Below the pieces are notes generated by a model that saw nothing but the letters and a program-made list of their open reading frames with translations, had not been told where the DNA came from and searched no databases. Both the position numbers and the translations under genes were made by a program. Positions 8,462 to 16,922 of a stretch of DNA of 64,000 nucleotides are shown here, one piece after another. Numbering within the stretch: position 1 is the first letter of the stretch; the number at the start of each line of letters is the position of its first letter. Source of the stretch: Paenibacillus sp. FSL R7-0337 (GTDB taxonomy: Bacteria; Bacillota; Bacilli; Paenibacillales; Paenibacillaceae). The stretch is taken from positions 3,782,001 through 3,846,000 of the forward strand of contig NZ_CP150218.1 in the NCBI RefSeq assembly GCF_037969875.1. The letters run 5' to 3'.

Positions 8462-9844
8462 ATGATGGAAACAAGCAAGCCCAAGACATTCAACCTAATG
8501 AAGCTGACCTGGCCGATCTTCCTGGAGCTGTTCCTGTTCATGCTTATGGGAAGTATGGATACCTTCATGATCAGCTCTGTGTCAGATGATGCGGTCTCCG
8601 GTGTCGGAGCGGCCAATCAGATTATTGCCATAGCTATTCTGGCGCTTAGTGTCATCGGGAACGGCGCGGCGATCGTCGTGTCGCAATACCTCGGCTCCAA
8701 GCAGCCCAAGGAAGCCGCCAGAGTGATCGGCAACGCAGTTACCCTGAATCTTGCGGTAGGGATCGTACTTAGTACAGTCATGCTGCTATTCGGAGGTCAT
8801 CTGCTGCAAGCACTGAACGTGAAGGGCGACATTCTCGCCTACGCCCGCTCGTATATCAACATTGTCGGAGGCGCGATCTTCCTGCAGGCCCTTATCAACG
8901 CGCTGGCTGCAACTATCCGCACCCACGGCTTCACCAAGCAGACGATGGCGGTATCGCTGCTTATGAACGTCATCCATGTTGGCGGTAACTATCTGCTGAT
9001 CTTCGGTCATTTCGGACTGCCTGCGCTCGGTGTAGAGGGCGCTGCCGTATCAACCGTAATCAGCCGCTCCATCGCTCTCCTGATCTTCTTCCTGCTGCTT
9101 TACCGCATTATGGAGGTACGTGTGAAATGGAGCTATTACGTTCACCTCTCCAAGAAATATGTGCTGCAGATTCTCAAAATCGGTATTCCATCCGCCTTCG
9201 AATCCGTAATGTACCAGTGCTGCCAGCTCGTCTTCACCCTGTACATCACCTATTTGGGGGCCGAGGCCATGGCTACCCGCCAGTATGCGGTCAATATCTC
9301 GAACTACATCTTCCTGTTCAGCGTAGCGGTGGCCATGGGGACCTCAATTATTGTGGGCCATCTTGTAGGTGCAAAACGGACGCAGGAGGCTTACTCACGG
9401 GTGTTCACCAGTGTGAAGTGGGCACTTCTGGTCACAGTCATCATGGACCTGATCGTCATTCTGCTCCGCAAGCCGCTGCTGGGCCTGTTCACGGATAATG
9501 AGCTGATTATCACCATGGGAGCCCAGGTGATCCTGCTCAGCTTCTTCCTGGAGACCGGGCGGACCTGCAATCTGGTCATTATCAACTCGCTGCGCGCGTC
9601 GGGTGATGCCAAGTTCCCGGTCTACATGGGCATGATCTCTATGGTGTGCATGAGTCTGCCGCTGGGCTACTTCCTGGTATTCATGCTTGATCTGGGTCTG
9701 GCCGGGGTATGGCTGGCCACAGCGTTCGACGAATGGGTACGGGCCGTCATTATGTACTTCCGCTGGAAAAGCAGAGCCTGGGAGAAGCATGGCCTGATCC
9801 AGCATGAACCGCCGGAAGCGGCTCCGGCAGCCCCGGCGCACTAA
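8462..9844 (+). CDS. MATE family efflux transporter
   Basis: A 460-residue protein with about twelve transmembrane helices and the two-lobed MatE fold. The N-terminal KLTWPIFLELFLFMLMGSMDTFMISSVSDDAV and the repeated ISRS and DEWVRA regions fit multidrug/toxin exporters that use a Na+ or H+ gradient. Start ATG 8462 (or 8465) follows AGAAGGTG. It is divergent from hxlAB with 243 bp between them, so a shared regulator is possible. The substrate is unknown. Confidence 0.92.
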   Translation: MMETSKPKTFNLMKLTWPIFLELFLFMLMGSMDTFMISSVSDDAVSGVGAANQIIAIAILALSVIGNGAAIVVSQYLGSKQPKEAARVIGNAVTLNLAVGIVLSTVMLLFGGHLLQALNVKGDILAYARSYINIVGGAIFLQALINALAATIRTHGFTKQTMAVSLLMNVIHVGGNYLLIFGHFGLPALGVEGAAVSTVISRSIALLIFFLLLYRIMEVRVKWSYYVHLSKKYVLQILKIGIPSAFESVMYQCCQLVFTLYITYLGAEAMATRQYAVNISNYIFLFSVAVAMGTSIIVGHLVGAKRTQEAYSRVFTSVKWALLVTVIMDLIVILLRKPLLGLFTDNELIITMGAQVILLSFFLETGRTCNLVIINSLRASGDAKFPVYMGMISMVCMSLPLGYFLVFMLDLGLAGVWLATAFDEWVRAVIMYFRWKSRAWEKHGLIQHEPPEAAPAAPAH

Positions 9845-9869
9845 TTCTGCGGCAGCTCCTCAGACAAGC

Positions 9870-9968
9870 GAAAACGGCCTTGCCGTCCTTCAATAGGACG
9901 GCATTCGTTTCAGCGAGAAATAGAAGGATAATTTATCACGTGAAACATAAAAATTCTTATATTTCAAA
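9870..9968. repeat. two-hairpin intergenic element, copy 2
   Basis: Second copy of the element at 6835-6930. It keeps the GCCGTCC/GGACGGC and AAACG/CGTTT stem, the CGTTTCAGCGAGAAATAG core and the AAATAGAAG/CTTATATTT second stem (one mismatch). It lies between convergent genes, directly before a strong terminator. Confidence 0.7.
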
Positions 9969-9971
9969 TAA

Positions 9972-10015
9972 GGGATGCTAATCAGCCACCGGAAATACGG
10001 CTGATTAGCATCCCT
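9972..10015. terminator. bidirectional terminator
   Basis: GGGATGCTAATCAGCC pairs perfectly with GGCTGATTAGCATCCC around a 12-base loop. It separates the convergent MATE and solute-binding protein genes. Confidence 0.85.
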
Positions 10016-10037
10016 TTGTCGTAAGCTCGTCCCATAC

Positions 10038-11363
10038 TCAGTTCCCTTTGGCTACTGCAATTTTATGTCTGGCTGCGAACTGCTCCGGCGTGACCGCTTT
10101 GCCGAACAGCGCCTGGATCATATCCAGATGGACCTGGGCAGCATTCGGCTTCATCTGCACATCCGCGAACAAGGTAATACTGCTGGCATTGTTCAGTTCA
10201 TTCAACAGATCCACGTATAGCTGCGGCAGCTTCTCATTCGTGGTATCGACCTTAGTCGCCGGAATCACTCCCGCACTCGTCACTGAAGCCTCGCCCCATT
10301 TGAAGACGAAGTATTCGACAAAAGCCTTAGCCTCCTCCTTCACCCTGGACGATTCCGCTACGAACAGTCCGACACCCGGACCGCCTACCCAGTCGCCCGA
10401 ATTGCCCTTCCCGCCTTCCACCGTAGGGAATTTGAAGAAGCCGACCTTATCCTTGAAGGCCTGCGGAGTCTCCGGGTTGGTCGTGAAGTTGGGCAGCTCC
10501 CAGGTACCGGTCAGGTACATGGCCGCCTTTTCATCCATAAATTCCGATTTGCCCTCATCATATGACAAGCCGTTGAAGCCGTTGTTGAAGGCGTTCATAT
10601 CGACGAGGTTCTGTACTTCCGCCGCAGCCTGCACCAGTCCGGGATCATCGAAATAACCCGTCCCCTTCGTCGCCCGCTTCAGCGTCTCACTTCCGGCCAT
10701 GCGGTCTGCCAGATACATATACCACAGCGAGCCTGTCCACCGGTCCTTATTGCCCAGCGCCACCGGAGGCACACCATGACCGGAGAGCACTCTCACAACT
10801 GCCTTGAACTCCTCATACGTTGAAGGCACCTGAAGATTATATTGGGCGAAGATTTCTTTATTATAAAAGATCGGTGAGATGTTCATCTCCAGAGGCAGCG
10901 CATAGGTCTTGTTATCAACAGCATAAGACTCTGTAGTGCTCTTCACGAATTTATCCTTAAGCTGCCCGCCGTTCAGGATGTCATCCAGCGGAGCGAATAA
11001 TCCGCCTTTTACATAAGGCTCCATGAAGCCGGCCGCCCAGGTTATACCCACATCGGGAAGGTCATTGGAGGCGGAGAGCACCTTGAGCTTGCTTTTATAC
11101 TGCTCATTCTCCAGCACATCCTGCCTGATGAGGATACCCGGATGCTCCTTCTCGTACTCTGCGATAATCTGGCTGACCAGCTTATACTGCTGCGCAGAGA
11201 GTCCGGCGGGCCAGATGTGCATCATATGAATAGTTTTTTTGGGGGAAGAGACGCCGTTAGCTGCGAGCGTACTATTATTGTCTCCCGCAGAGCCGCAACC
11301 CGTCAGAACAAGCAGCCAGGTACAGGCCAGAAGCAGCCCCTTGGTCATGTGATTCCTTCGCAT
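10038..11363 (-). CDS. extracellular sugar-binding lipoprotein of an ABC transporter
   Basis: A 441-residue family 1 solute-binding protein. Start ATG 11363 follows GGGAGG and gives MRRNHMTKG, a hydrophobic core and the lipobox LVLTGC, so it is anchored outside the membrane. The IHMMHIWPAG opening strand, LPDVGITWAAGFMEPYVKGG and GDWVGGPGVGLFVAESSRVK are typical of carbohydrate-binding members. No permease or ATPase gene is adjacent. It is the last gene of an operon with a sensor kinase and regulator, spaced 122 bp from the regulator, which suggests it feeds or is controlled by that system. Ligand unknown. Confidence 0.92.
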   Translation of the reverse strand: MRRNHMTKGLLLACTWLLVLTGCGSAGDNNSTLAANGVSSPKKTIHMMHIWPAGLSAQQYKLVSQIIAEYEKEHPGILIRQDVLENEQYKSKLKVLSASNDLPDVGITWAAGFMEPYVKGGLFAPLDDILNGGQLKDKFVKSTTESYAVDNKTYALPLEMNISPIFYNKEIFAQYNLQVPSTYEEFKAVVRVLSGHGVPPVALGNKDRWTGSLWYMYLADRMAGSETLKRATKGTGYFDDPGLVQAAAEVQNLVDMNAFNNGFNGLSYDEGKSEFMDEKAAMYLTGTWELPNFTTNPETPQAFKDKVGFFKFPTVEGGKGNSGDWVGGPGVGLFVAESSRVKEEAKAFVEYFVFKWGEASVTSAGVIPATKVDTTNEKLPQLYVDLLNELNNASSITLFADVQMKPNAAQVHLDMIQALFGKAVTPEQFAARHKIAVAKGN

Positions 11364-11485
11364 TGCCTTGCCTCCCCATCTCACATTGCAAAAGGCCGAA
11401 ATTGCCCATGTAATCGCTATCATTAAAATTCTAGCATCGTACCCTGAGGCAGATAAGGGCACACTTATTGGCTAAAATACCACAT

Positions 11486-12286
11486 TTATTGGATCTCCTG
11501 AGTTCCTCCCTTCATCTGTTGACGGTATCGGCTAGGGCTTATGGCCTCCAAGGACTTGAAGACCTTAATGAAGTATTTATCCGTCCGGTACCCTACACGC
11601 TCTCCGATCTCCCCGACCGGCAGCGCAGTCTGGAGTAGTAGCTCCTTCGCCCGCTGAATCCGCAGACGGGACAGATATTCAGTGAAGGACACCCCGGCCT
11701 GCTCCTTGAACAGCACACTGAAATAGCTGGCATTCAGGTGAATCAGCCCCGCTACCTCAGCCATCGTCAGCTGTTCGTGCAGATGCTGCTCCACATAGGC
11801 AATTGCCTCCTTCACCGGCTGCCCCATCCCGGACTGCTCCGGGTCAATCTCCAGCAGCTTGTGATCCACCAGCTTCTCCAGCTTCACATGGCGCTGCTGC
11901 TCCTCCTCCCGCTTCAGCGCATCCTCAACCACTGTCAGCAGCTCAGACTTGTCCAGCGGCTTCAGCAGATAATTGACCGCCCCCAGCCGCATCGCCTGCT
12001 GCACATAATCGAACTCCGCATAGCCGGAGATGACAATGATCACCGGCTTCCGGGGAGATTCCTGCAGCGAATGAATCAGATCCAGCCCGCTCACCTCCGG
12101 CATGCGCACATCTGTAATCAGCAGATGAACCCGCTCATGCCGCAGCCGCTCGCGCGCTTCCACCCCATTGTCACAGGTCTCCACGATATACCGGCCTGCC
12201 GCCCATACCTCCAGCGTCTGCTTAATCCCCTGACGCGTTCTTGGTTCATCATCTACGATTAGAATCGTCTTATTGCCCAGACTCAT
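11486..12286 (-). CDS. YesN-type response regulator with AraC DNA-binding domain
   Basis: A 266-residue protein: receiver domain (acidic residues in ILIVDDEP, phospho-acceptor D59 in LLITDVRMPE, Lys in LLKPLDKSE), a short linker, and a C-terminal AraC/XylS double helix-turn-helix (NASYFSVLFKEQAGVSFTEYL, VGEIGERVGYRTDKYFIKVFK). The start is ATG 12286, six bases after GGAGGAG. The gene overlaps the end of the kinase gene by 17 bp, indicating translational coupling. It probably activates the downstream sugar-binding protein gene or a distant uptake operon. Confidence 0.94.
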   Translation of the reverse strand: MSLGNKTILIVDDEPRTRQGIKQTLEVWAAGRYIVETCDNGVEARERLRHERVHLLITDVRMPEVSGLDLIHSLQESPRKPVIIVISGYAEFDYVQQAMRLGAVNYLLKPLDKSELLTVVEDALKREEEQQRHVKLEKLVDHKLLEIDPEQSGMGQPVKEAIAYVEQHLHEQLTMAEVAGLIHLNASYFSVLFKEQAGVSFTEYLSRLRIQRAKELLLQTALPVGEIGERVGYRTDKYFIKVFKSLEAISPSRYRQQMKGGTQEIQ

Positions 12287-14045
12287 AGGTATCTCCTCCA
12301 TTGCTTGGAATCTCAAACCTTATTACGGTCCCCTCAGACCGCCGGCTCTCCACGATCAGGCCTTCCGTCTGCATGTCCGCTTCCGCGTAGTACAGCTTCA
12401 GCCGCCGCTGCACATTCACCAGCCCCACTCCGCTGCCCTTGGCAGAGACCGGCGGCCCGCCATCCAGCGCATCGCGGAGTGCCAGCAGCGTAGCCTCATC
12501 CATACCCGGCCCGTTGTCCGACACCTCAACTGAGGTCCACCCCTTGCGGGAGGAGGGGCTGATGATCACTTCAATCGCGCCCTTGCCGACGCGGCTCTCC
12601 ACTCCATGGAGAATCGCGTTCTCAACAATCGGCTGAATCAGCAGCTTGGGCACTGGTACAGCAGCCTCATGCGGGTCAAGCCTGATATCCCAGGACAGGC
12701 GTTCCCCCATCCGCATCTCCATAATCCGCAAATACCGCCTGATCTGCTCGACCTCTTCGCTCAGCGTTACCCATTCATCCTTGTTATGGGGGCTGCCGAT
12801 AATGTAGCGGAACAGCCTGGACATCATCACCACTAATCCGGCCAGTTCCTCCTCCCCCTTCTCCTCCAGTGACCAGTTGAAGGCCTCCAGCGTATTGAAC
12901 AGGAAATGGGGATTGATCTGCGCCTGCAAGGCTTTAAGCTCAGTCCGGCTCTGCAGGACCTCCTTCTCATAGACCACCCTGATCAAATCATTAATATTAG
13001 CCACCATACCGTTATAGGTATTATTCAGCTCCCGCAGCTCCATGGTAGATACCTTCTGCGAATTGGGGGTCAGCACCCCCATGCGGGATTTGCGCATCGC
13101 CCGGATCAGGTGAATGATCGGCCGGGTAATCATTGTCGACAACAGGAAGGATATTATCAGGAACAGCAGGGTTCCGATTCCGCCTGACACCAGCAGTACC
13201 GTCCGCAGCACAGACAGCCCCTTAGTGACATAGCTGACAGGCGTCAGCACCAGCAGTGTCCAGGAGGTCTTGTCCGAGCGCAGCTTGACCTGCACATACT
13301 CCTTGCCCCGGAAGCTGACCGTCTGATCGACGCTCTCCAGCAGCGGCAGCAGATCCTCCTGCGGTGTACCGCTGCTCCCGAGAAGCTGGCCTTCATCATT
13401 CACGAGCAGCACTGACTCCCCGCTATCGCTGCCGGAGAAGGGATCGTCGAGCTGGAAGTAGCTGCGCTGGATGCGGGCCATCAGGTAGCCCCCCCGTGAG
13501 AACCAGCGGTCCATCAGGCTGACCTGGCGGATCGCCAGCAGGCTCTGTTCATCATGCGGATCAACGCCGATCCAGACCAGCCGCCCCTTCTGGGCATTAG
13601 CCTCACTGATATGCTGCTCGTTAATTCTGCTCTCCAGGCTGCCTTCCTTAATCGGGAACAGCAGCCTGTAATCAGCGGTATATAGCTCCAGCGAGCCCAC
13701 GCTCGGCATGTACGCCTGATAGCTGGAGACAATCTGCAGCAGCGACTGGCGCTGATTGAAGGACACCTCATTGCCGTCCAGCTCCTCCAGCAGCAGCTGC
13801 TGAACGGTAGGATGATTGGCCACCTGCTCCATCAGACCATCAATCTGACCGGTCAGCGCGTCCAGCCTTCCGTTGGCCTGAACTGCCGTCTGCTGGATAT
13901 GCCGTTCGGCATTATTTTTGAGCAGAATAGAGACACGGTCATACACAAATATCCCAGAAACCAGAATAATAATGAGCATCACCAGCAAAAAACCGATGAA
14001 TATCTGATTGCGCAGTGTGTTGAGCTCTCTGAACCTCTGAAGCAT
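12270..14045 (-). CDS. YesM-type sensor histidine kinase
   Basis: A 591-residue membrane kinase. Start ATG 14045 follows AGAGGGA; longer upstream frames lack a site. Order: transmembrane helix (~13-35), extracellular sensor domain of ~240 residues, second helix (~277-303), HAMP-like region, His_kinase (LytS/YesM) domain with ALQAQINPHFLFNTLEAFNW (His ~380), and an HATPase with IQPIVENAILHG and DNGPGMDE. It forms a two-component pair with the overlapping regulator gene. Such pairs in Paenibacillus usually sense extracellular carbohydrates, here perhaps with the lipoprotein encoded downstream. Confidence 0.94.
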   Translation of the reverse strand: MLQRFRELNTLRNQIFIGFLLVMLIIILVSGIFVYDRVSILLKNNAERHIQQTAVQANGRLDALTGQIDGLMEQVANHPTVQQLLLEELDGNEVSFNQRQSLLQIVSSYQAYMPSVGSLELYTADYRLLFPIKEGSLESRINEQHISEANAQKGRLVWIGVDPHDEQSLLAIRQVSLMDRWFSRGGYLMARIQRSYFQLDDPFSGSDSGESVLLVNDEGQLLGSSGTPQEDLLPLLESVDQTVSFRGKEYVQVKLRSDKTSWTLLVLTPVSYVTKGLSVLRTVLLVSGGIGTLLFLIISFLLSTMITRPIIHLIRAMRKSRMGVLTPNSQKVSTMELRELNNTYNGMVANINDLIRVVYEKEVLQSRTELKALQAQINPHFLFNTLEAFNWSLEEKGEEELAGLVVMMSRLFRYIIGSPHNKDEWVTLSEEVEQIRRYLRIMEMRMGERLSWDIRLDPHEAAVPVPKLLIQPIVENAILHGVESRVGKGAIEVIISPSSRKGWTSVEVSDNGPGMDEATLLALRDALDGGPPVSAKGSGVGLVNVQRRLKLYYAEADMQTEGLIVESRRSEGTVIRFEIPSNGGDTYESGQ

Positions 14046-14153
14046 CAGAATTCCCTCTTTCGTTGGCAGCGTTTCCAACTCTATTCTCCAAACCCCGGGA
14101 GTTTTGTCAAGATAAATCATTGCCCGCAGGGGAAAGACGGCCCAACAACAAAT

Positions 14154-14199
14154 AGCCCTTAGCACAGTTCTCCCGGTTCAAGGAGCTGCCCTAAGGGCT
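14154..14199 (-). terminator. terminator after the small membrane protein gene
   Basis: AGCCCTTAG (14154-14162) pairs with CTAAGGGCT (14191-14199). On the minus strand it is followed by ATTTGTTGTTG. It lies just upstream of the kinase operon. Confidence 0.65.
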
Positions 14200-14214
14200 T
14201 ACAGAGAAGACTAC

Positions 14215-14457
14215 CTAGATGAACATTAGCGGAGTAATCCATTCGAAATGCAGGGCCGCCCACAGCAGAGCCAGCAATACCGCGCCGATGCAGTAACTCA
14301 TGACTTTGCGGCGGGTCGGCTCCAGATAAATATCCAGCGGAATCAAGATCAGAATCATACCAATTGCGATAATGTTAAACATAGGCTTATGATAAAAAAT
14401 CCCCACTGTATTCAGGGCAACCGCAAGGAGCGTCAGAAGCAGAAAATATTGTCTCAT
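14215..14457 (-). CDS. small hydrophobic membrane protein, unknown
   Basis: An 80-residue protein with three predicted transmembrane segments (roughly 3-20, 26-44, 54-73) separated by short loops, one with LEPTRRK. No family is recognised. It is bounded by its own downstream terminator and by the ydjO terminator upstream, so it is probably monocistronic. It is taken as real because the hydrophobic pattern is well organised. Confidence 0.6.
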   Translation of the reverse strand: MRQYFLLLTLLAVALNTVGIFYHKPMFNIIAIGMILILIPLDIYLEPTRRKVMSYCIGAVLLALLWAALHFEWITPLMFI

Positions 14458-14492
14458 AGCTCCATCATCCCTGTATTATCCATTATTGTCAA

Positions 14493-14519
14493 ACAAAAAA
14501 AATAGCCCATTGCGGGCAA
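14493..14519 (-). terminator. short terminator after ydjO-like gene
   Basis: On the minus strand TTGCCCGCAATGGGCTA is followed by eight T residues. The stem is only about five pairs but the T-run is strong. Confidence 0.55.
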
Positions 14520-14585
14520 GGAACGGACTGCTGTACTAGGGTTGCTATTCTCTAATTCTATATGAACCGATCAGAGGGCGGCAGC

Positions 14586-14816
14586 CTAACGAATAGTAAC
14601 GCTCTTCTTAATGGCCTTCGCGTCCAAATTCTTATTAACGAGCGTAGGCAGCATCTTCATGCTCCGGGTCATGGGTGAATTACATTGCCAGCAGGTCGGC
14701 ACATGTTGGAACGCAAAGTTGTCGCGTATCCATCCGGTGCATTCTTCCTTGGTGCAGGACCAGATGGCTGTCTCTTCCTGTGGAAGATCTACCATCGCTT
14801 TTTTACGAAAATACAT
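14586..14816 (-). CDS. ydjO: YdjO-like cold-inducible protein
   Basis: A 76-residue cytoplasmic protein. Four cysteines (WSCTKEECTGW and PTCWQCNSPM) form a CxxxxC...CxxC zinc-ribbon-like arrangement, and the WxCTKEECxGWxRxNFA pattern matches B. subtilis YdjO as remembered. Members are induced by cold and often lie next to a csp gene; here csp is 132 bp upstream in the same direction, after its own terminator. The molecular role is unknown. Confidence 0.8.
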   Translation of the reverse strand: MYFRKKAMVDLPQEETAIWSCTKEECTGWIRDNFAFQHVPTCWQCNSPMTRSMKMLPTLVNKNLDAKAIKKSVTIR

Positions 14817-14908
14817 AAGTACCCCTCCTAATAGCTTGGTTAGTGCGTCCTACGGACTGTTGTGTCAGAACGGATGCTTATTCTTTCTCTTACCTAGTCA
14901 TAAAAAAA

Positions 14909-14936
14909 ACTGCCCTCAACTGATGTTAAGGGCAGT
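14909..14936 (-). terminator. csp terminator
   Basis: ACTGCCCT pairs with AGGGCAGT. On the minus strand a run of eight T residues follows, 13 bp after the csp stop codon. Confidence 0.85.
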
Positions 14937-14948
14937 TTATTTGTGATA

Positions 14949-15149
14949 TTACAGTTTTACAACGTTTTCAGCCTGTGGTCCACGAGCGCCTTGAGTTACG
15001 TTGAACTCAACGCGTTGGCCTTCGTCCAAAGATTTGAAGCCGTCGCCAGTGATTGCGGAGAAGTGTACGAATACGTCGCTTCCGCCTTCAACCTCGATAA
15101 AACCGAAACCTTTGTCTGCGTTGAACCATTTTACTGTACCTGTTTGCAT
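14949..15149 (-). CDS. cold shock protein, CspA/CspB family
   Basis: A 66-residue single OB-fold RNA chaperone. Both RNA-binding motifs are intact: KGFGFIEV (RNP1) and VFVHFSAI (RNP2), and the ends [14 protein letters not shown] and [10 protein letters not shown] are typical. It melts secondary structure in mRNA at low temperature. The gene has a GGAGG site 7 bp before the ATG and a leader of about 150 bases that may mediate cold control. Confidence 0.97.
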   Translation of the reverse strand: MQTGTVKWFNADKGFGFIEVEGGSDVFVHFSAITGDGFKSLDEGQRVEFNVTQGARGPQAENVVKL

Positions 15150-15329
15150 GATATTACCTCCAAAGTTTATTTAACACATGTCCTTTTATTCCTACGTATT
15201 GTACGAACAAATAAAAATTCACACATTGGAAAAGGCTTCAAACACAAATTGATAACCTTTTACAATATGTGAATTAAGGGTTAAATTTATGATTAACTTC
15301 ATTGTAGCACACTGTTTTCCCAAATGCAA
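15150..15329 (-). promoter_or_regulatory. csp promoter and long 5' leader
   Basis: On the minus strand TTGCAT (15324-15329), 17 bp and TACAAT (15301-15306) form a promoter with a good -10 and weak -35. Transcription would start near 15294, leaving a 5' leader of ~145 bases. Long AT-rich leaders of this kind in csp genes act as thermosensitive structures that control stability and translation. Confidence 0.6.
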
Positions 15330-15429
15330 AGGATTATTGCCAATTACCCAAAATAAATTTTAAATTTTAGAGAAACCTTGCCGGGCGCACGGGTTCTTGG
15401 AATCCGCCATGCACCTCCGGCTACAGGAT

Positions 15430-15708
15430 TCAGTCGATATATCCGGCCAGTCCCTTGTCCATCAAGTAATCCATTTCTGCATCCAGAATAGTCTCCACCG
15501 TTAGCTCGTCCAGCTTCACATCGCGCTGCGCAGTCACATAGTCGACCAGATCATCATTATCGATATCAATCTCGCCTTTGGCATTGGCCTTGGCCTTATT
15601 GATGAACGCCTGCTCATGCTTCAGCACCAGCCGGATGACATCCGGGGCCACCTTCGTCTGTGCTGATAATACCTCCACCAGTTCCTGCTCGTTCACTTCA
15701 TTACTCAT
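15430..15708 (-). CDS. conserved hypothetical protein, acidic, 92 residues
   Basis: A cytoplasmic, acidic, helix-rich protein with no cysteines or membrane segments. The N-terminal half (QELVEVLSAQTKVAPDVIRLVLKHEQAF) has the periodicity of a helical hairpin, a little like the first helices of HU-type proteins, but no DNA-binding arm is seen, so no function is assigned. AAGGAG lies 13 bp before the ATG, and a TACAAT box followed by a GGGTTC/GAACCC hairpin (15728-15742) precedes it, so it may have its own promoter. Confidence 0.65.
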   Translation of the reverse strand: MSNEVNEQELVEVLSAQTKVAPDVIRLVLKHEQAFINKAKANAKGEIDIDNDDLVDYVTAQRDVKLDELTVETILDAEMDYLMDKGLAGYID

Positions 15709-15777
15709 CTTCGTTCGTCAGCTCCTTGGGTTCTGTGAACCCTGATTGTACCACAAGTCCCCTTCGTGCGCGCAGCC

Positions 15778-16884
15778 TCATCTCCACCAGGGAAGAACCG
15801 GATATCCGGCGGCCCCTGCGGTTACAGTCTCCCCGATTCTCGGCGTGGCCAACCGTACCCCTCTCAGCGCCGCAGCAGCCGAGATCCGTTCTGCCGGATC
15901 GGTCCAGTCATGCATCGACAGGGTGAATGCGCCCCAATGGATGGGGATCAGCAGACCTCCCTGCACATCGATGTGCGCCTCGACAGTCTGTTCCGGCAGC
16001 ATATGGATATCTGCCCAGCGCGGATCGTATTGGCCGCATTCCATCAGCGTGAGATCGAAGGGACCATACGTACGTCCGATCTCGGCAAAATGCGGGCCAT
16101 ACCCGCTGTCTCCGCTGAAGAAGACCTTGGTCTTCTCCCCTTGAATAATCCAGGAGCACCACAGTGTAGTGTTGCGGTCCAGCAAACTCCGGCCCGAGAA
16201 ATGTCGTGCCGGGGCGCAGGTGAAGGTAATCCCTGCGTAGCTGAGCGTATCGCCCCAGTCCTGCTCACGGATCTTCTCTGCGGCCACCCCCCAGCGGCGC
16301 AGATGGGCGCCGACGCCCAGTGGTACAATGAACAGTCCCACTTTATCCTTCAACTGGCGGATGGTCCCATAGTCCAGATGATCATAATGATCATGGGAGA
16401 GCACCACCGCATCCAGCTGCGGCAGAAGGGCAGCCTCCAGCGGAAGCTGCTTGCTGTAGCGGCGGCCGCCAATGAACGGAAACGGTGACGGTGCATGGCC
16501 CAGCATAGGGTCGAGGAACAGGTTCAGGCCATCCATCTCCAGCAGCACCGCTGAATGCCCGAACCAGGTAACCCGGGTGTCGCGGCCCTGTCCAATAGAG
16601 GACGGCGACAGCGGCTGCGGCTGAAGAGGCTCAGCGGGTCTGGAGTGAGGGTTGCCCTTAATGAAGTCTCTCAGAATGGAGAGTCCGCTGCCTCCGGCCT
16701 TCTCACCGCTCAGGTCTGCAGTCTGCGGATAAGCAAATTTGCCCTTGCTGTAATGGGCGGAACGGAGGTTACGGGCCTTCTCCTGCGTCCCGGCCCTCCG
16801 CCCGAACGCCGGATAGACGGTCATGAGAAGATACGCAGCGGCAACAACTGCAAGCAGAATGGAACCAATAATAATCAGGGTCAT
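15778..16884 (-). CDS. membrane-anchored MBL-fold metallo-hydrolase (NAPE-PLD/UlaG-like)
   Basis: A 368-residue protein starting at ATG 16884 after AGAAGGA. One N-terminal transmembrane helix (TLIIIGSILLAVVAAAYLLM) is followed by a metallo-beta-lactamase fold. The metal ligands are visible: SHDHYDHLD (HxHxDH), H in CAPARHFSGR, D in FSGDSGYG and H in PIHWGAF. The WFGHSAVLLEMDGLNLFLDPM start is typical of the N-acylphosphatidylethanolamine phospholipase D-like branch. The substrate is unknown and lipid is only a possibility. It is the last gene of an operon with DUF3999 and DUF2339 genes (38-bp gap). Confidence 0.88.
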   Translation of the reverse strand: MTLIIIGSILLAVVAAAYLLMTVYPAFGRRAGTQEKARNLRSAHYSKGKFAYPQTADLSGEKAGGSGLSILRDFIKGNPHSRPAEPLQPQPLSPSSIGQGRDTRVTWFGHSAVLLEMDGLNLFLDPMLGHAPSPFPFIGGRRYSKQLPLEAALLPQLDAVVLSHDHYDHLDYGTIRQLKDKVGLFIVPLGVGAHLRRWGVAAEKIREQDWGDTLSYAGITFTCAPARHFSGRSLLDRNTTLWCSWIIQGEKTKVFFSGDSGYGPHFAEIGRTYGPFDLTLMECGQYDPRWADIHMLPEQTVEAHIDVQGGLLIPIHWGAFTLSMHDWTDPAERISAAAALRGVRLATPRIGETVTAGAAGYPVLPWWR

Positions 16885-16922
16885 GCGGTAATCCTTCTTT
16901 CTGCGGGTTCGTGCCGCATCTC

